A stretch of 64,000 bases of DNA, taken from NCBI RefSeq assembly GCF_008764245.1, contig NZ_VTQV01000013.1, positions 25,264 through 89,263 on the forward strand, read 5' to 3'. Below are positions 8,390-16,189 of the stretch, one piece after another. The notes under the pieces are model-generated. The model searched no databases. It had not been told where the DNA came from and was given only the letters and a program-made list of their open reading frames with translations. A program made the translations under genes and the position numbers. The stretch comes from Bacillus subtilis (GTDB lineage Bacteria; Bacillota; Bacilli; Bacillales; Bacillaceae_C). Within the stretch, counting starts at the first letter, position 1, and each line of letters begins with the position of its first letter.

Positions 8390-8542
8390 TTACGAACAAT
8401 CATGTTGATTCTTTGCTTTATCTTTCTTCTTTTTCTTTAATTTGTCTGTTGCCTCAGGCAATTCATAGTATTTCGCCGCATTGATATCTCCAAACTCCAT
8501 GCCAAATTCTTCATTCGTTTTCCGCTCTTTTCTCTTATCCAT
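8390..8542 (-). CDS. Small Lys-rich hypothetical protein
   Basis: 50-residue frame starting MDKRKERKTNEEFGMEF, with a central NAAKYYELPEAT segment and a very basic tail containing five consecutive lysines. Its ATG overlaps the stop of the preceding gene (TAATG), which is strong evidence for translational coupling and for this frame being real. It has no signal peptide or membrane segment. Size, charge and pairing resemble the minor small spore proteins of Bacillus, but I do not recognise a specific family and that is inference only. Confidence 0.65.
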   Translation of the reverse strand: MDKRKERKTNEEFGMEFGDINAAKYYELPEATDKLKKKKKDKAKNQHDCS

Positions 8543-8703
8543 TAGCCTCTCCCCTTCTTCCCGTACTTCGAATTACGATTTGCTCCTTTCATCGGATCCT
8601 CTCCGGCCGCAAATTCAGCAGTAAAGTCGGACTCTTCGATATTTTTAGTTGGCGTTTTCGCATATTTTTCTACAGCATTCTTCGTAGCCTTTCGTTTAAC
8701 CAT
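8542..8703 (-). CDS. Small basic hypothetical protein
   Basis: 53-residue frame beginning MVKRKATKNAVEKYAKTP, with an acidic middle (IEESDFTAEFAAGEDP) and a basic Gly/Lys tail. GGGAGGT lies 7-8 bases before the ATG. It is the first gene of a two-gene unit with 8390-8542, overlapping by one base. The MVKRKA start recalls SspO-type spore proteins, but the remainder does not align convincingly, so I leave it unnamed. Confidence 0.65.
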   Translation of the reverse strand: MVKRKATKNAVEKYAKTPTKNIEESDFTAEFAAGEDPMKGANRNSKYGKKGRG

Positions 8704-8797
8704 GTTTATGAACCTCCCATAGATTTTTCAACCTTAGCTTCCCCACTAAAAAAACTCCTTACCATTGCCAATTTTTACTATTCGCTAATCACGAACT

Positions 8798-8890
8798 AGT
8801 AAGCGCAGGCGCCTGTTTAGCAGCATACAAATTTTAAAATAAGGATAATCGCTAAGGACGCACCGTTCTGACCAACGTCCTGTTTGGCAA
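8798..8890 (+). repeat. Dispersed intergenic repeat, copy 4 (family A)
   Basis: Starts AAGCGCAGGCGCCTGTTTAG, contains AAGGATAATCGCTAAGG and ends CACCGTTCTGACCAACG with TCCTGTTTGGC. It lies in the gap 8704-8938, which otherwise shows only AT-rich sequence carrying the ribosome site and probable promoter of the small operon. Confidence 0.7.
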
Positions 8891-8938
8891 ATTCTTAGTG
8901 TATGAAATAATGTATTTCCCAAAAAGAAACATAAAAAA

Positions 8939-8973
8939 ATCACTTCTACTGTATAATTGACAATAGAAGTGAT
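8939..8973 (-). terminator. Terminator of the small membrane-protein gene
   Basis: ATCACTTCTA...TAGAAGTGAT stem; on the minus strand it is followed by a run of seven T. Confidence 0.75.
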
Positions 8974-8981
8974 GATAGCAA

Positions 8982-9125
8982 TTAATTGGTATGTGGATAA
9001 TTTTCAGGAACTTCATCCACTTTTGATGAATCATTAGAATTAAGGGTTTTAGAAATAAAGTAAGATAAGAATGAAGCGGTTAGACCAAGAACAACGACTA
9101 GTCCAATTAAAATTCCTAATTGCAT
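8982..9125 (-). CDS. Small single-span membrane protein, unknown function
   Basis: 47-residue frame MQLGILIGLVVVLGLTASF..., with one hydrophobic segment (about residues 3-25) and a polar Ser/Asn/Asp tail. GAGGGGGAT precedes the ATG and a terminator follows, so it is a complete transcription unit. The topology is probably N-out/C-in, given the Lys after the segment. It matches no family I can name; small accessory subunits of transporters have this look. Confidence 0.65.
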   Translation of the reverse strand: MQLGILIGLVVVLGLTASFLSYFISKTLNSNDSSKVDEVPENYPHTN

Positions 9126-9300
9126 TTTGAAATCCCCCTCTTGTTCATTATAAATAGAAGACTAAGGCATTTTTTACTCTGTAAATTTTTTCGAGTCTCT
9201 ATTAAAAACCATTTTATCTTTATTATAGAGTATTTAGGACTTTTATTCAAAGGAACTTTGTATTATAATGGATAAGTCGTAAAAATAGTGGCGAAATTGT

Positions 9301-9373
9301 GGCTCCGTAGCTCAGAGGATAGAGCGTCGGTTTCCTAAACCGTGCGTCGCAGGTTCGATTCCTGCCGGGGCCG
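9301..9373 (+). tRNA. tRNA-Arg, anticodon CCU
   Basis: A complete cloverleaf can be folded: acceptor GGCTCCG/CGGGGCC (one G-U), D arm GCTC/GAGC, anticodon loop TTCCTAA with anticodon CCT, T arm GCAGG-TTCGATT-CCTGC, discriminator G. CCA is not encoded. It reads AGG arginine codons. The anticodon stem has one T-T mismatch at its base. Confidence 0.95.
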
Positions 9374-9390
9374 TACCTACAAAATCAAAA

Positions 9391-9431
9391 ACAGCAAGGG
9401 TTTGAGAGGATTCTCACCCTTGCTGTTTTTG
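9391..9431 (+). terminator. Terminator of tRNA-Arg
   Basis: ACAGCAAGGGT...ACCCTTGCTGT stem followed by TTTTTG, 18 bases after the tRNA. Confidence 0.85.
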
Positions 9432-9433
9432 CT

Positions 9434-9556
9434 GTGATTGACCGGAAATATGAAGCAAGGAGTGTTAAGTATGTTGGACCTGGTATTTTACTAATAATCG
9501 CTATTATTGTATTGGTGGTTTTTATAATATTAAAAATATCAAAATCAAAGAAATAA
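9434..9556 (+). pseudogene. Possible frameshifted small hydrophobic peptide
   Basis: AAGGAGTGTTAAGT at about 9458 is a good ribosome site for the ATG at 9471, but that frame stops after seven codons. The neighbouring frame, open from 9434 to a TAA at 9554, encodes VGPGILLIIAIIVLVVF followed by a short basic tail, a convincing single membrane span. One inserted base after the ATG would join start and span into a peptide of about 28 residues. This is either a recent frameshift, a sequencing error or chance. Confidence 0.3.
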
Positions 9557-9585
9557 AGAGTCCTTTGTCTATACTTTGAATTTAG

Positions 9586-9610
9586 AAAAGCCCCTTACAA
9601 TAAGGGGATT
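9586..9610 (-). terminator. Terminator of the Arg/Glu-rich gene
   Basis: CCCCTTA-caa-TAAGGGG (9591-9607), followed on the minus strand by CTTTTC. Confidence 0.7.
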
Positions 9611-9641
9611 AATGATAAGGAGGCGCCTACTGATTTTACTA

Positions 9642-9836
9642 CTAATCCCAATCTTCTTCGCGCCGACGACGTTCTTCTCTGCATCTGCACTCAAATCTCC
9701 GTCTACGTCTTCTTTCTTCTTCTTCTTCGCGCTCTCTTTCATGTCTTACTTCACGACATCTGCAAATCAAGCGTACACGCCGTCTACGTCTTTCTTCTTC
9801 TCCACCAAAATAATCATCTTCAAAATACATGACCAT
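9642..9836 (-). CDS. Arg/Glu-rich low-complexity protein with two CRCRE motifs
   Basis: 64 residues, starting MVMYFEDDYFGG and then almost entirely Arg and Glu. Two copies of an ERRRRR...CRCRE unit (about residues 15-35 and 38-56) suggest internal duplication; each carries the cysteine pair C-R-C. AAGGAGGTG lies 3-4 bases before the first ATG and a terminator follows the stop, so expression is well supported. Neighbours are a CotD-like coat gene and a YjcZ spore peptide, so a spore-coat role is plausible but not shown. The opposite-strand frame over the same region is an artefact of the repeats. No family recognised. Confidence 0.7.
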   Translation of the reverse strand: MVMYFEDDYFGGEEERRRRRVRLICRCREVRHEREREEEEERRRRRRFECRCREERRRREEDWD

Positions 9837-10161
9837 CGCACCTCCTTTTTATATACTCAAGCCGGCCGACTTAATACATAATATTGATGAATGCTATTTT
9901 TGATTGGACGAACTGTCTGATGAAAATAAGGATTTTATATAAAGAACAAAAGCGCCCCCCTGCTTAAGCTAGCTCGCTGCCACATTACTGCAAAACTGAC
10001 TTACAGTACCTTAATAACACTCAACCACCCTCATCCTCCGAGACCAATGGTAACTATAGTTCAAAAACCATTTTTAACCTATTTATGTCCTCTACGATGT
10101 ATTTGTCCATTTCAAAAAGGAGCTTTCAATCATTTAATAGTAATGAATGGAGGTGATTCAA
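9837..10161. other. Gap between the Arg/Glu-rich gene and the CotD-like gene
   Basis: Contains a degenerate head of repeat family A (AAAAGCGCCCCCCTGCTTAAG, near 9949-9970) and otherwise AT-rich sequence that must hold promoters for both flanking genes. No confident sigma-K or sigma-E promoter could be picked out by eye. Confidence 0.5.
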
Positions 10162-10356
10162 TTGTTTGCCCGTAATAGGCCAATCGTTTGTCCCCCAAAA
10201 TATATGGTCAGGAATCGTTTTATTCGCCGGCCACAGCCAATTATCCATCCCGTTGTGCATGTTAATCGTCTAAATGTTGTAGATGTACCTAAACATATTT
10301 ACAGACCTATCACTAGAAATGAAATCGTTGAACATAGACGTGGTTGTCGCTGGTGA
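10162..10356 (+). CDS. cotD: CotD-like inner spore-coat protein
   Basis: 64 residues if begun at the TTG at 10162: the ATG at 10147 lies inside the GGAGGTG ribosome site (10149-10155), so the TTG six bases later is the likely start. The sequence is rich in Arg, Pro, His and Val with the segment PIIHPVVHVNRLNVVDVP, followed by HIYRPITRNEIVEHRRG, the pattern of the CotD coat family (short, His/Pro-rich, HPVV-VN core). CotD is a sigma-K-dependent coat component. It carries two Cys (C12-ish and near the C-terminus). The call is by family pattern; the ortholog symbol is approximate. Confidence 0.7.
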   Translation: MFARNRPIVCPPKYMVRNRFIRRPQPIIHPVVHVNRLNVVDVPKHIYRPITRNEIVEHRRGCRW

Positions 10357-10395
10357 ATTCTAGAAATTCCCCATTTTATTGAAAGGAGGTGATTC

Positions 10396-10503
10396 ATGAT
10401 GAGCGAATATGGACACGGATATGGGTCAGGATTTGCTTTAATCGTGGTTCTGTTTATTCTTTTAATCATTGTTGGAACTGCTTACGTTGGCGGTGGATTT
10501 TAG
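10396..10503 (+). CDS. YjcZ-family sporulation peptide
   Basis: 35 residues: a Gly/Tyr-rich head ([13 protein letters not shown]) followed by one hydrophobic segment [20 protein letters not shown], the hallmark of YjcZ-family sporulation peptides. AAAGGAGGT lies 5 bases before the first ATG (8 before the second). It follows the CotD-like gene by 39 bases and is closed by a very strong terminator, so the two may be cotranscribed. The function of the family is unknown. Confidence 0.85.
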   Translation: MMSEYGHGYGSGFALIVVLFILLIIVGTAYVGGGF

Positions 10504-10504
10504 T

Positions 10505-10549
10505 AATATGAAAGCGACCCACCTATTTTAGGTGGGTCGCTTTCATATT
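10505..10549 (+). terminator. Terminator after the YjcZ-family gene
   Basis: Perfect long stem AATATGAAAGCGACCCACC/GGTGGGTCGCTTTCATATT, four-base loop. The flanking A/T sequence allows use from both strands. The rest of 10550-10668 holds nothing I can identify. Confidence 0.8.
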
Positions 10550-10668
10550 ACTGTAAATCTGACTTTTTAACCTAGCTGTAGAGCCCTTTGATCAACACAT
10601 CATTGCTCCCGAATTTTTATGGGAAAATATAATTTGGCACAGACTTGTTTGCAAGAAAAAACGTTCAT

Positions 10669-11667
10669 TTAAAAAAATAAATTAAGAATAAAAAAGCAAA
10701 TTGCTGCAAGGATTGCTGAAATCGGTAAGGTGATTAGCCAAGTAATGATCATCGTTTGAGCGGTTCCCCATTTTACTCCTTTTAAGCGGTGAGAAGCACC
10801 AACCCCTAAAATGGAAGATGAAATAACATGAGTTGTACTGACTGGTAGACCAATAGCCGTTGCACCGAAGATAACCGTGGCGCCTGTTAGATCTGCTGCC
10901 ACTCCACTGACCGGACGGATTTTCATAATTTTCCCACCGACTGTTTTAATGATTTTCCAGCCGCCCATCGCGGTTCCCATCGCCATCGCGAAAGCACAAA
11001 TAAATTGCACCCATAATTGAATATCATCTGATTGTTGGTAATTATTGACGATTAAAGCCATCGTAATAATCCCCATCGCTTTTTGGGCATCGTTTGTTCC
11101 ATGAGAGTAGGCTTGCAAAGCTGCTGTCGCAATTTGTACCCTTCTGAAGTTTTTGTTTGTTTTCGTCAAATTGCTATTTTTAAAAATAACTTTGATGATA
11201 CTATACACGATAAAGCCGACGGCAAAAGCTAGAATAGGAGACAAAATCAACGCTTTGATAATGTTTAGAAACCCACCATAATTTAACGCGTGAAATCCAG
11301 AGGCGGCAATGGCTGCACCGGCAATCGCCCCAATTAGTGCATGGGAGGAACTGCTAGGAATTCCATAATACCAGGTGACTAAATTCCAAATAATGGCAGC
11401 CAGTAGTGCGGCAAGAATAATGGTTGTACCATTTTCGAGTGTAAAAGGATCGATAATATCCTTCGTAATCGTTTTAGCCACTCCCGTAAACGTCATAGCC
11501 CCCACAAAGTTCATGACAGAAGCTAATATTATCGCATGCCTCGGCTGCAAGGCTTTTGTGGAAACCGAAGTTGCGATTGCATTAGCCGTATCGTGAAACC
11601 CATTAATAAAGTCGAACGTGACTGCAAAAAGGACGATTAAAGTCGTTACGATCAGAAATGTATTCAT
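10669..11667 (-). CDS. pit: Low-affinity inorganic phosphate transporter, PiT family
   Basis: 332-residue PiT permease (PF01384). The duplicated PiT signature is visible: FDFINGFHDTANAIATSVST near residue 20 and AAALQAYSHGTNDAQKAMG near 190, each with the conserved Asn/Asp pair; GIPSSSSHALIGAI and GLPVSTTHVISSSILG are the two matching Ser/Thr-His loops. About ten membrane segments. It couples phosphate (as metal phosphate) import to protons. It lies 14 bases downstream of ykaA, the usual Bacillus pair, on one transcript. Confidence 0.93.
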   Translation of the reverse strand: MNTFLIVTTLIVLFAVTFDFINGFHDTANAIATSVSTKALQPRHAIILASVMNFVGAMTFTGVAKTITKDIIDPFTLENGTTIILAALLAAIIWNLVTWYYGIPSSSSHALIGAIAGAAIAASGFHALNYGGFLNIIKALILSPILAFAVGFIVYSIIKVIFKNSNLTKTNKNFRRVQIATAALQAYSHGTNDAQKAMGIITMALIVNNYQQSDDIQLWVQFICAFAMAMGTAMGGWKIIKTVGGKIMKIRPVSGVAADLTGATVIFGATAIGLPVSTTHVISSSILGVGASHRLKGVKWGTAQTMIITWLITLPISAILAAICFFILNLFF

Positions 11668-11681
11668 GTTTGTATGACTCC

Positions 11682-12299
11682 TTAAGCATTTTTCATAATA
11701 ATGGCTTCAAAAGTATTGGCGACATTCTGACAGCAATCCGCGACTTCCTCAAGCTCCTCATAAATTTCCTTGTATTGAATAATCCGTATAGGATCTTTCT
11801 CAACTTGAAATAAATGTTTTATCGAAACCCGTAAAATGTCGTCACACTGTGATTCATACTCTTTCATTTTTATCGCATTGCTTCTAATGAGAGTGAGCTT
11901 CTTTTTGGATAATAATTCAATGGCGTTTTCCATTTCTTTGACACATTTTTGGATTGCATCCACAAATTGCAGCATATAATCATCTGCCGCTGTCACAGAA
12001 TACATATCAAATAGCGCCGCCGTTTGCTCTAGACCATCCAGTACATCATCCATATTCATGGCTAAAGCTAAAATATCTTCACGTTCTATGGGCGTGATAA
12101 ATACATTGTTTAAATCTAGTATTACCTGATGAACGAGGGAATCTCCCTTATTTTCGTACTCTTTCATTTTTTCGGAGAAGATTTTCAGGTCATCCAAATT
12201 GCTTAGCTTATAATCGGTGAAATAATTCATGCTTTCCGTCAAATTAGCAGAGATATTAGCTAAATGAATAAAAAATTGATCTTCTTTTTTCTTAAACAT
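11682..12299 (-). CDS. ykaA: PhoU-like DUF47 accessory protein YkaA
   Basis: 205-residue all-helical DUF47 (PhoU-like) protein, with the characteristic EYENKGDSLVHQVILDLN repeat near 47-65, TPIEREDILALAMNMDDVLDG near 69-90, and a second repeat MKEYESQCDDILR near 145. Members coordinate metals at E-x3-D motifs and are thought to regulate the adjacent Pit transporter. The start has a GGGGAGAAAG ribosome site. It is the first gene of ykaA-pit. Upstream (12320-12365) there are overlapping TTGACG and TATAAT boxes, but their spacing leaves the promoter choice open. Confidence 0.9.
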   Translation of the reverse strand: MFKKKEDQFFIHLANISANLTESMNYFTDYKLSNLDDLKIFSEKMKEYENKGDSLVHQVILDLNNVFITPIEREDILALAMNMDDVLDGLEQTAALFDMYSVTAADDYMLQFVDAIQKCVKEMENAIELLSKKKLTLIRSNAIKMKEYESQCDDILRVSIKHLFQVEKDPIRIIQYKEIYEELEEVADCCQNVANTFEAIIMKNA

Positions 12300-12491
12300 T
12301 TTTTATCTTTCTCCCCTTTATAATCAATCAAGCTATATTATAATAGCGTAATTCGTCAATTTGCGACATACTCTTAACAAAACATTTACATAAAATTTAC
12401 ATTAAGTGATTTTTGTAGGTTCTTTCAATTGGATTGCTTTTAAATTTGCCCAAAAAGGAGTATGATATAAATAAAAAAGGAGATGCCTCTT

Positions 12492-12662
12492 GTGAGACCA
12501 GGAATCGGCAGTCTTGTTATTATCCTTATTGTTGCTCTACTTATTTTCGGCCCTCGTAAATTACCTGAATTAGGAAAGGCGCTGGGCAGTACTTTGAGAG
12601 AATTTAAAAAAGCAACGCAAGGTTTATCCAATGAAGATGACACTGAAAAAAAAGAAAAATAG
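12492..12662 (+). CDS. tatA: Twin-arginine translocase subunit TatA, orphan copy
   Basis: 56 residues from the GTG at 12492; an in-frame ATG at 12483 touches the AAAAAGGAG ribosome site, so the GTG 9 bases after it is preferred. It has the TatA layout: one membrane helix (GSLVIILIVALLIFG, about 5-19), the hinge FGPRKLPELGKALG, then an amphipathic helix (STLREFKKATQGL) and a charged tail. TatA oligomers form the pore for folded Tat substrates. No tatC or Tat substrate is adjacent, as with B. subtilis tatAc. It is followed by a separate promoter at 12683. Confidence 0.9.
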   Translation: MRPGIGSLVIILIVALLIFGPRKLPELGKALGSTLREFKKATQGLSNEDDTEKKEK

Positions 12663-12682
12663 AGTGAACCAGTAATAGGCGC

Positions 12683-12711
12683 TTGCTGAAAACAATTTAT
12701 CGTGATATAAT
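12683..12711 (+). promoter_or_regulatory. Strong sigma-A-like promoter downstream of tatA
   Basis: TTGCTG (12683-12688), 17-base spacer, TATAAT (12706-12711). No protein-coding gene with a ribosome site follows within 400 bases, which points to a noncoding transcript. Confidence 0.65.
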
Positions 12712-12716
12712 AGTTA

Positions 12717-12968
12717 TTACTTATCGAATGAACTTGGAAATAAATTTACAGATGAAATAAATGATTTGGCGTTCTTACTATGTTTTTTAGCAAAGACTTA
12801 TTCACACTGGATCGGCTTCGGAGCCGTAAGGATGTATGAGAGGTAGGGCTTACGTCGTTTAGGTTTAAGAAAGAATACAACCGCGGCAATTTATCTTAAG
12901 AAAATAACAAGTTATAAAATATATTCGGAAGTATTAGAAAGGCATCCTAACGTTAGGGTGCCTGTTTG
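12717..12968 (+). ncRNA. Candidate noncoding RNA of about 250 nt
   Basis: Bounded by the promoter at 12683-12711 and a hairpin AGGCATCCTAA/TTAGGGTGCCT at 12940-12963 followed by GTTTG. The interior includes the stable small hairpin GGCTTCGGAGCC near 12812. One frame is open for long stretches but has no ribosome site, no good start codon and an internal stop, so I do not call it coding. It does not match 6S RNA, tmRNA, RNase P RNA, SRP RNA or any riboswitch I know. Confidence 0.4.
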
Positions 12969-13141
12969 TATTGCTTAGGAATATTGTCAACTTTTTTATC
13001 AAGCTTGTACGCACTGTACAGATGCTTGCGCTTTTGTTCTTTTACAATCTGTTTTAGAATATATTTATAGGGGAATATAATACTAATGAGTATGAAGAGA
13101 GTCCCTTCTGTTCAAATTTAACAAAATGAGGAGGAATAAGA

Positions 13142-13276
13142 ATGGGTGTAGGAATTGCAATCGGCATGATCGCGGTGATTTTGTTAGTCGCCCTTTTTCT
13201 CGTCTTTTTCTTACGTGGTCCACTCAACTCAGAAGATGCTCACACAGTTGATCGTCCCCCAGATGACAAAAAATAA
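13142..13276 (+). CDS. Small single-span membrane protein
   Basis: 44 residues, MGVGIAIGMIAVILLVALFLVFFLRG... with one membrane span (about 3-24) and a short polar tail ending in PPDDKK. GAGGAGGAAT lies 5-7 bases before the ATG, TATAAT lies at about 13076 and a terminator follows, so it is a complete unit. Function unknown. The gap before it, 12969-13075, holds AT-rich sequence without identifiable elements. Confidence 0.7.
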   Translation: MGVGIAIGMIAVILLVALFLVFFLRGPLNSEDAHTVDRPPDDKK

Positions 13277-13289
13277 CGAGGCTTTGCAA

Positions 13290-13327
13290 AAGGTCTGTCT
13301 AGAAATCTTCTCTAGACAGACCTTTTC
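13290..13327. terminator. Convergent terminator between the small membrane gene and pabC
   Basis: AGGTCTGTCTAGA...TCTAGACAGACCT stem followed by TTTTC. The pabC stop codon lies inside the loop. Confidence 0.85.
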
Positions 13328-14189
13328 GTGGATGCTCAAAGGATCTTCCGTTAAATTCGTCCACAGCCTGGCGATATAATTGGTAGAGTTGCTGGGTATA
13401 GCTCCCATTCTTTCCAGCAAAGATTTGCTCTTTCCAGTTTTTAACCGGAATGATTTCTTGGATAGAATTGGTCAAAAATATTTCTTCTGCCCCTAGTAGA
13501 TCTTCTTTTTGATAAAATCCTTCCTCTACCTTTAAGCCTAGCTGGGTTGCCAGTACTAATATAAACTCCCGGGTAATGCCTTTCAGAATTCCTGTTTCAA
13601 CAGCGGGTGTGTAAAGAACATGTTCATGTATCCAAAATAGGTTCGATGTCACTCCTTCTGCTAAAAAGCCATCCTCAGTCAGAAAAATCCCTTCTATATT
13701 GGGATCAGGACCTACTTCTCGTTTGGCGATCACATTATTCATAAAATGATGCGATTTTAAACGCGTGTCCATTTCCGGGGTATTTCTAGATAATTTTAAA
13801 AAGATGATTTCTTTTTCCTTTAATGGCTTGAGTGCCGGAAGTTCCTTTTGGAAAATGATCGTCGTCGGTGCTTCATAGGAAGTCGTTTGAATGCCTACCT
13901 GCCCGGGACCAGCGGATACATTGAAACGAATATAGGAATCAGGCAGAGCATTTAGCTCTGATAACTTTCGAATCCACCTCAATACTTCGTCATACTTGAA
14001 TTGTCTCGAGATTTGCAGTTGTTGTAATCCGCTATTTAATCGATCTAAATGTTTTTCAAGCAAAAAAGGATGCCCATTGTATGTGCGCAATGTCTCAAAG
14101 ACCCCTAAGCCATATAAATAACCATGATCAAATGGGGAAATCCTCGCCTCTTCTTGGCGGATAAACTCGCCATTGATGTACATATACAT
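13299..14189 (-). CDS. pabC: 4-amino-4-deoxychorismate lyase PabC
   Basis: 296-residue fold-type IV PLP enzyme that splits aminodeoxychorismate into pyruvate and para-aminobenzoate. Family features: MYMYINGEFIRQEEARISPFDHGYLYGLGVFETLR at the N-terminus, the PLP lysine in LKSHHFMNNVIAKREV (about residue 155), and EDGFLAEGVTSNLFWI with the conserved EG-TSN phosphate-binding turn. The branched-chain aminotransferases and D-amino-acid aminotransferases share this fold, but the position directly after pabB-pabA (1-base gap) settles the assignment. It is the last gene of the operon and its stop lies inside the terminator. Confidence 0.92.
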   Translation of the reverse strand: MYMYINGEFIRQEEARISPFDHGYLYGLGVFETLRTYNGHPFLLEKHLDRLNSGLQQLQISRQFKYDEVLRWIRKLSELNALPDSYIRFNVSAGPGQVGIQTTSYEAPTTIIFQKELPALKPLKEKEIIFLKLSRNTPEMDTRLKSHHFMNNVIAKREVGPDPNIEGIFLTEDGFLAEGVTSNLFWIHEHVLYTPAVETGILKGITREFILVLATQLGLKVEEGFYQKEDLLGAEEIFLTNSIQEIIPVKNWKEQIFAGKNGSYTQQLYQLYRQAVDEFNGRSFEHPRKGLSREDF

Positions 14190-14190
14190 C

Positions 14191-14772
14191 TTAAACTACC
14201 CCTATCCGATAAGTGTGTAAGAAATTAGCTAAAAGCCTTTTTCCTGCCTCTGTCGTAATCGACTCAGGATGAAATTGTATTCCTTCCACGGCCCATTTTG
14301 TATGGCGAATACCCATGATCTCCTCATCTGCCGTCCAAGAGGTAATTTCTAAGCAGTCTGGTAAACTCTCCCTTTCAACGATGAGAGAGTGATATCTTGT
14401 CGCCCGAAAAGGAAGAGGTACCCCGGCATACATTGTCTGTTGATCGTGGTAGACTTGCGAAGTCTTTCCATGCAGCAGTTGTTTTGCTTTCACTACTTTT
14501 CCCCCAAAGGCTTGAGCAATTGCTTGATGTCCTAAACAAACTCCCAATATCGGAATCTTCCCTGAAAAATAACGGATGACTTCAAGAGAAATACCTGCTT
14601 CATTTGGGGTACAGGGACCAGGTGAAATCACAATATATTCAGGGGAAAGCTGCTCGATTTCATTTAGACTGATTTTATCATTTCTTTTGACAACAACAGG
14701 TTCTCCCAGTTCACCTAAATATTGCACAAGATTATAGGTAAAAGAGTCATAATTATCAATCATCAGAATCAT
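14191..14772 (-). CDS. pabA: Aminodeoxychorismate/anthranilate synthase glutaminase PabA
   Basis: 193-residue class I glutamine amidotransferase that supplies ammonia to PabB (and in Bacillus also to TrpE). The nucleophile elbow [18 protein letters not shown] places the catalytic Cys near residue 79; the His-Glu pair is in [16 protein letters not shown] near 168-170. The start overlaps the pabB stop by 4 bases (ATGA), implying coupled synthesis. In B. subtilis this subunit is shared by folate and tryptophan synthesis; whether a separate trpG exists here is unknown. Confidence 0.95.
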   Translation of the reverse strand: MILMIDNYDSFTYNLVQYLGELGEPVVVKRNDKISLNEIEQLSPEYIVISPGPCTPNEAGISLEVIRYFSGKIPILGVCLGHQAIAQAFGGKVVKAKQLLHGKTSQVYHDQQTMYAGVPLPFRATRYHSLIVERESLPDCLEITSWTADEEIMGIRHTKWAVEGIQFHPESITTEAGKRLLANFLHTYRIGVV

Positions 14773-16169
14773 CGGACGGTCTCCTTCTGCTCAGCCAATT
14801 CTTTCGCTTTCCAAAGTGCTTCCGCTTTTTTGAGCGATTCTCTATATTCAGCTGTTGGCTTTGAATCAATGACAATTCCTGCTCCAGCTTGTACATGGGC
14901 CATCCCATCCTTCACGATCATCGTTCGAATCACAATATTTAAGTGTAAGTCTTTATTAAAACCGATCCAACCAAGCGACCCAGTATAAATCCCCCGTTTA
15001 ACAGGTTCGAGCTCCTCAATAATCTCCAATGTCCGAATCTTCGGTGCCCCCGTGATCGTTCCACCTGGGAACATCGCTTCTACTAAATCACAAACCGTTT
15101 TTTCTTCTGCTAACTGGCCACTGACATGAGAAACAATATGCATCACATGCGAATATTTTTCCACTATCATGAATTCATCAACATGAACGGAACCATATTC
15201 ACAGACACGTCCAAGATCGTTTCTTTCCAAATCAACTAGCATAATATGTTCTGCACGTTCTTTTTCATTTTCAATCAGTTCATTGGCTAATGTCTGATCT
15301 TCGTTGTCATCTCGTCCCCTTGGTCTCGTCCCCGCAATCGGTCTTGTGCTCACATGCTGTCCACTTTTTTGAATCAACAACTCAGGAGAGCCGGAAACGA
15401 TTTGAAAATCAGGAGTATGAAGATACCCCATATAGGGAGAAGGATTTAATTTTCTTAATTCCTTATAAATGGCTATAGGCGGAATCCCGATTTGCCTGGA
15501 TTGCCGAACAGCCAAGTTCACTTGAAAAACATCTCCTTCTCTTATATAGGCTTGAATCTTTTGGACAGCCGCCACAAACTCCGCCTCTGTAAAAGAAACA
15601 CAAAGCTTTTTGTCTATATCGATCTTCTCAAAATGCTTTTCTTCTCTGCAAGGGGAGCTCAACCAGCTTTGTTTTAGCCTTGCTAATTTCTCTTCTGACT
15701 CTGCCCGATTATATACCATCAACCATAAACATTCATCTTCATGATCGTAGACAGCCCACTCATCAAAAATGAGAAAATAAAGAAGAGGAAGTTGCAAATC
15801 ATCCTCTGCCAGATTAGGCAACTCTTCGATACTCTGGCTATAATCATAACTAATATAGCCGATGGCCCCACCTTGAAAATCAGGGAGTCCTAGTTCAGGC
15901 GAGAAAGAAAAAGACTTCATCCACTTCTCAAGTTCTGCAAGCGGTTTTCCTTCCACTATTCTTGTGTTTCCGGCTTGTTCCACTTTTAATGTTTGATCTT
16001 CACCCTGAATGATAGCAAAAGGCTGGATCCCAGCTATACTGTATCTACCGGAACGCCCGCTCTCTAAAAGTACATGGTGAGTCGAATCTACTGTTAGTGA
16101 AGTATATGTATTAAAAAACCGGTCGATGGAATAAGGAATTTTTTCATATAGAAGGTTGGTTTGGTTCAT
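14769..16169 (-). CDS. pabB: Aminodeoxychorismate synthase component I PabB
   Basis: 466-residue chorismate-binding enzyme that aminates chorismate with PabA ammonia, the first committed step of the PABA branch of folate synthesis. The N-terminal anthranilate-synthase-type domain is at about 15-150. The catalytic domain (about 200-460) has [43 protein letters not shown] and [18 protein letters not shown]. The E. coli PabB active-site Lys (PIKGT) is Ala here, as in TrpE and many Gram-positive PabB proteins. The downstream pabA-pabC supports PabB rather than TrpE. 20 bases separate it from the HAD gene upstream. Confidence 0.9.
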   Translation of the reverse strand: MNQTNLLYEKIPYSIDRFFNTYTSLTVDSTHHVLLESGRSGRYSIAGIQPFAIIQGEDQTLKVEQAGNTRIVEGKPLAELEKWMKSFSFSPELGLPDFQGGAIGYISYDYSQSIEELPNLAEDDLQLPLLYFLIFDEWAVYDHEDECLWLMVYNRAESEEKLARLKQSWLSSPCREEKHFEKIDIDKKLCVSFTEAEFVAAVQKIQAYIREGDVFQVNLAVRQSRQIGIPPIAIYKELRKLNPSPYMGYLHTPDFQIVSGSPELLIQKSGQHVSTRPIAGTRPRGRDDNEDQTLANELIENEKERAEHIMLVDLERNDLGRVCEYGSVHVDEFMIVEKYSHVMHIVSHVSGQLAEEKTVCDLVEAMFPGGTITGAPKIRTLEIIEELEPVKRGIYTGSLGWIGFNKDLHLNIVIRTMIVKDGMAHVQAGAGIVIDSKPTAEYRESLKKAEALWKAKELAEQKETVR

Positions 16170-16189
16170 ACGGTCTCACTTCCAATCTT

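Noticed and set aside
9576..9881. Plus-strand frame of 101 codons opposite the Arg/Glu-rich gene
   Set aside because: Ser/Phe-rich shadow of the repeated Arg/Glu codons; no ribosome site, while the minus-strand gene has one and a terminator.
12712..12980. Nearly open frame through the candidate ncRNA
   Set aside because: No start codon or ribosome site, one internal stop, no recognisable protein family.
14769..16169. TrpE instead of PabB
   Set aside because: No trp genes nearby, and pabA-pabC follow directly.
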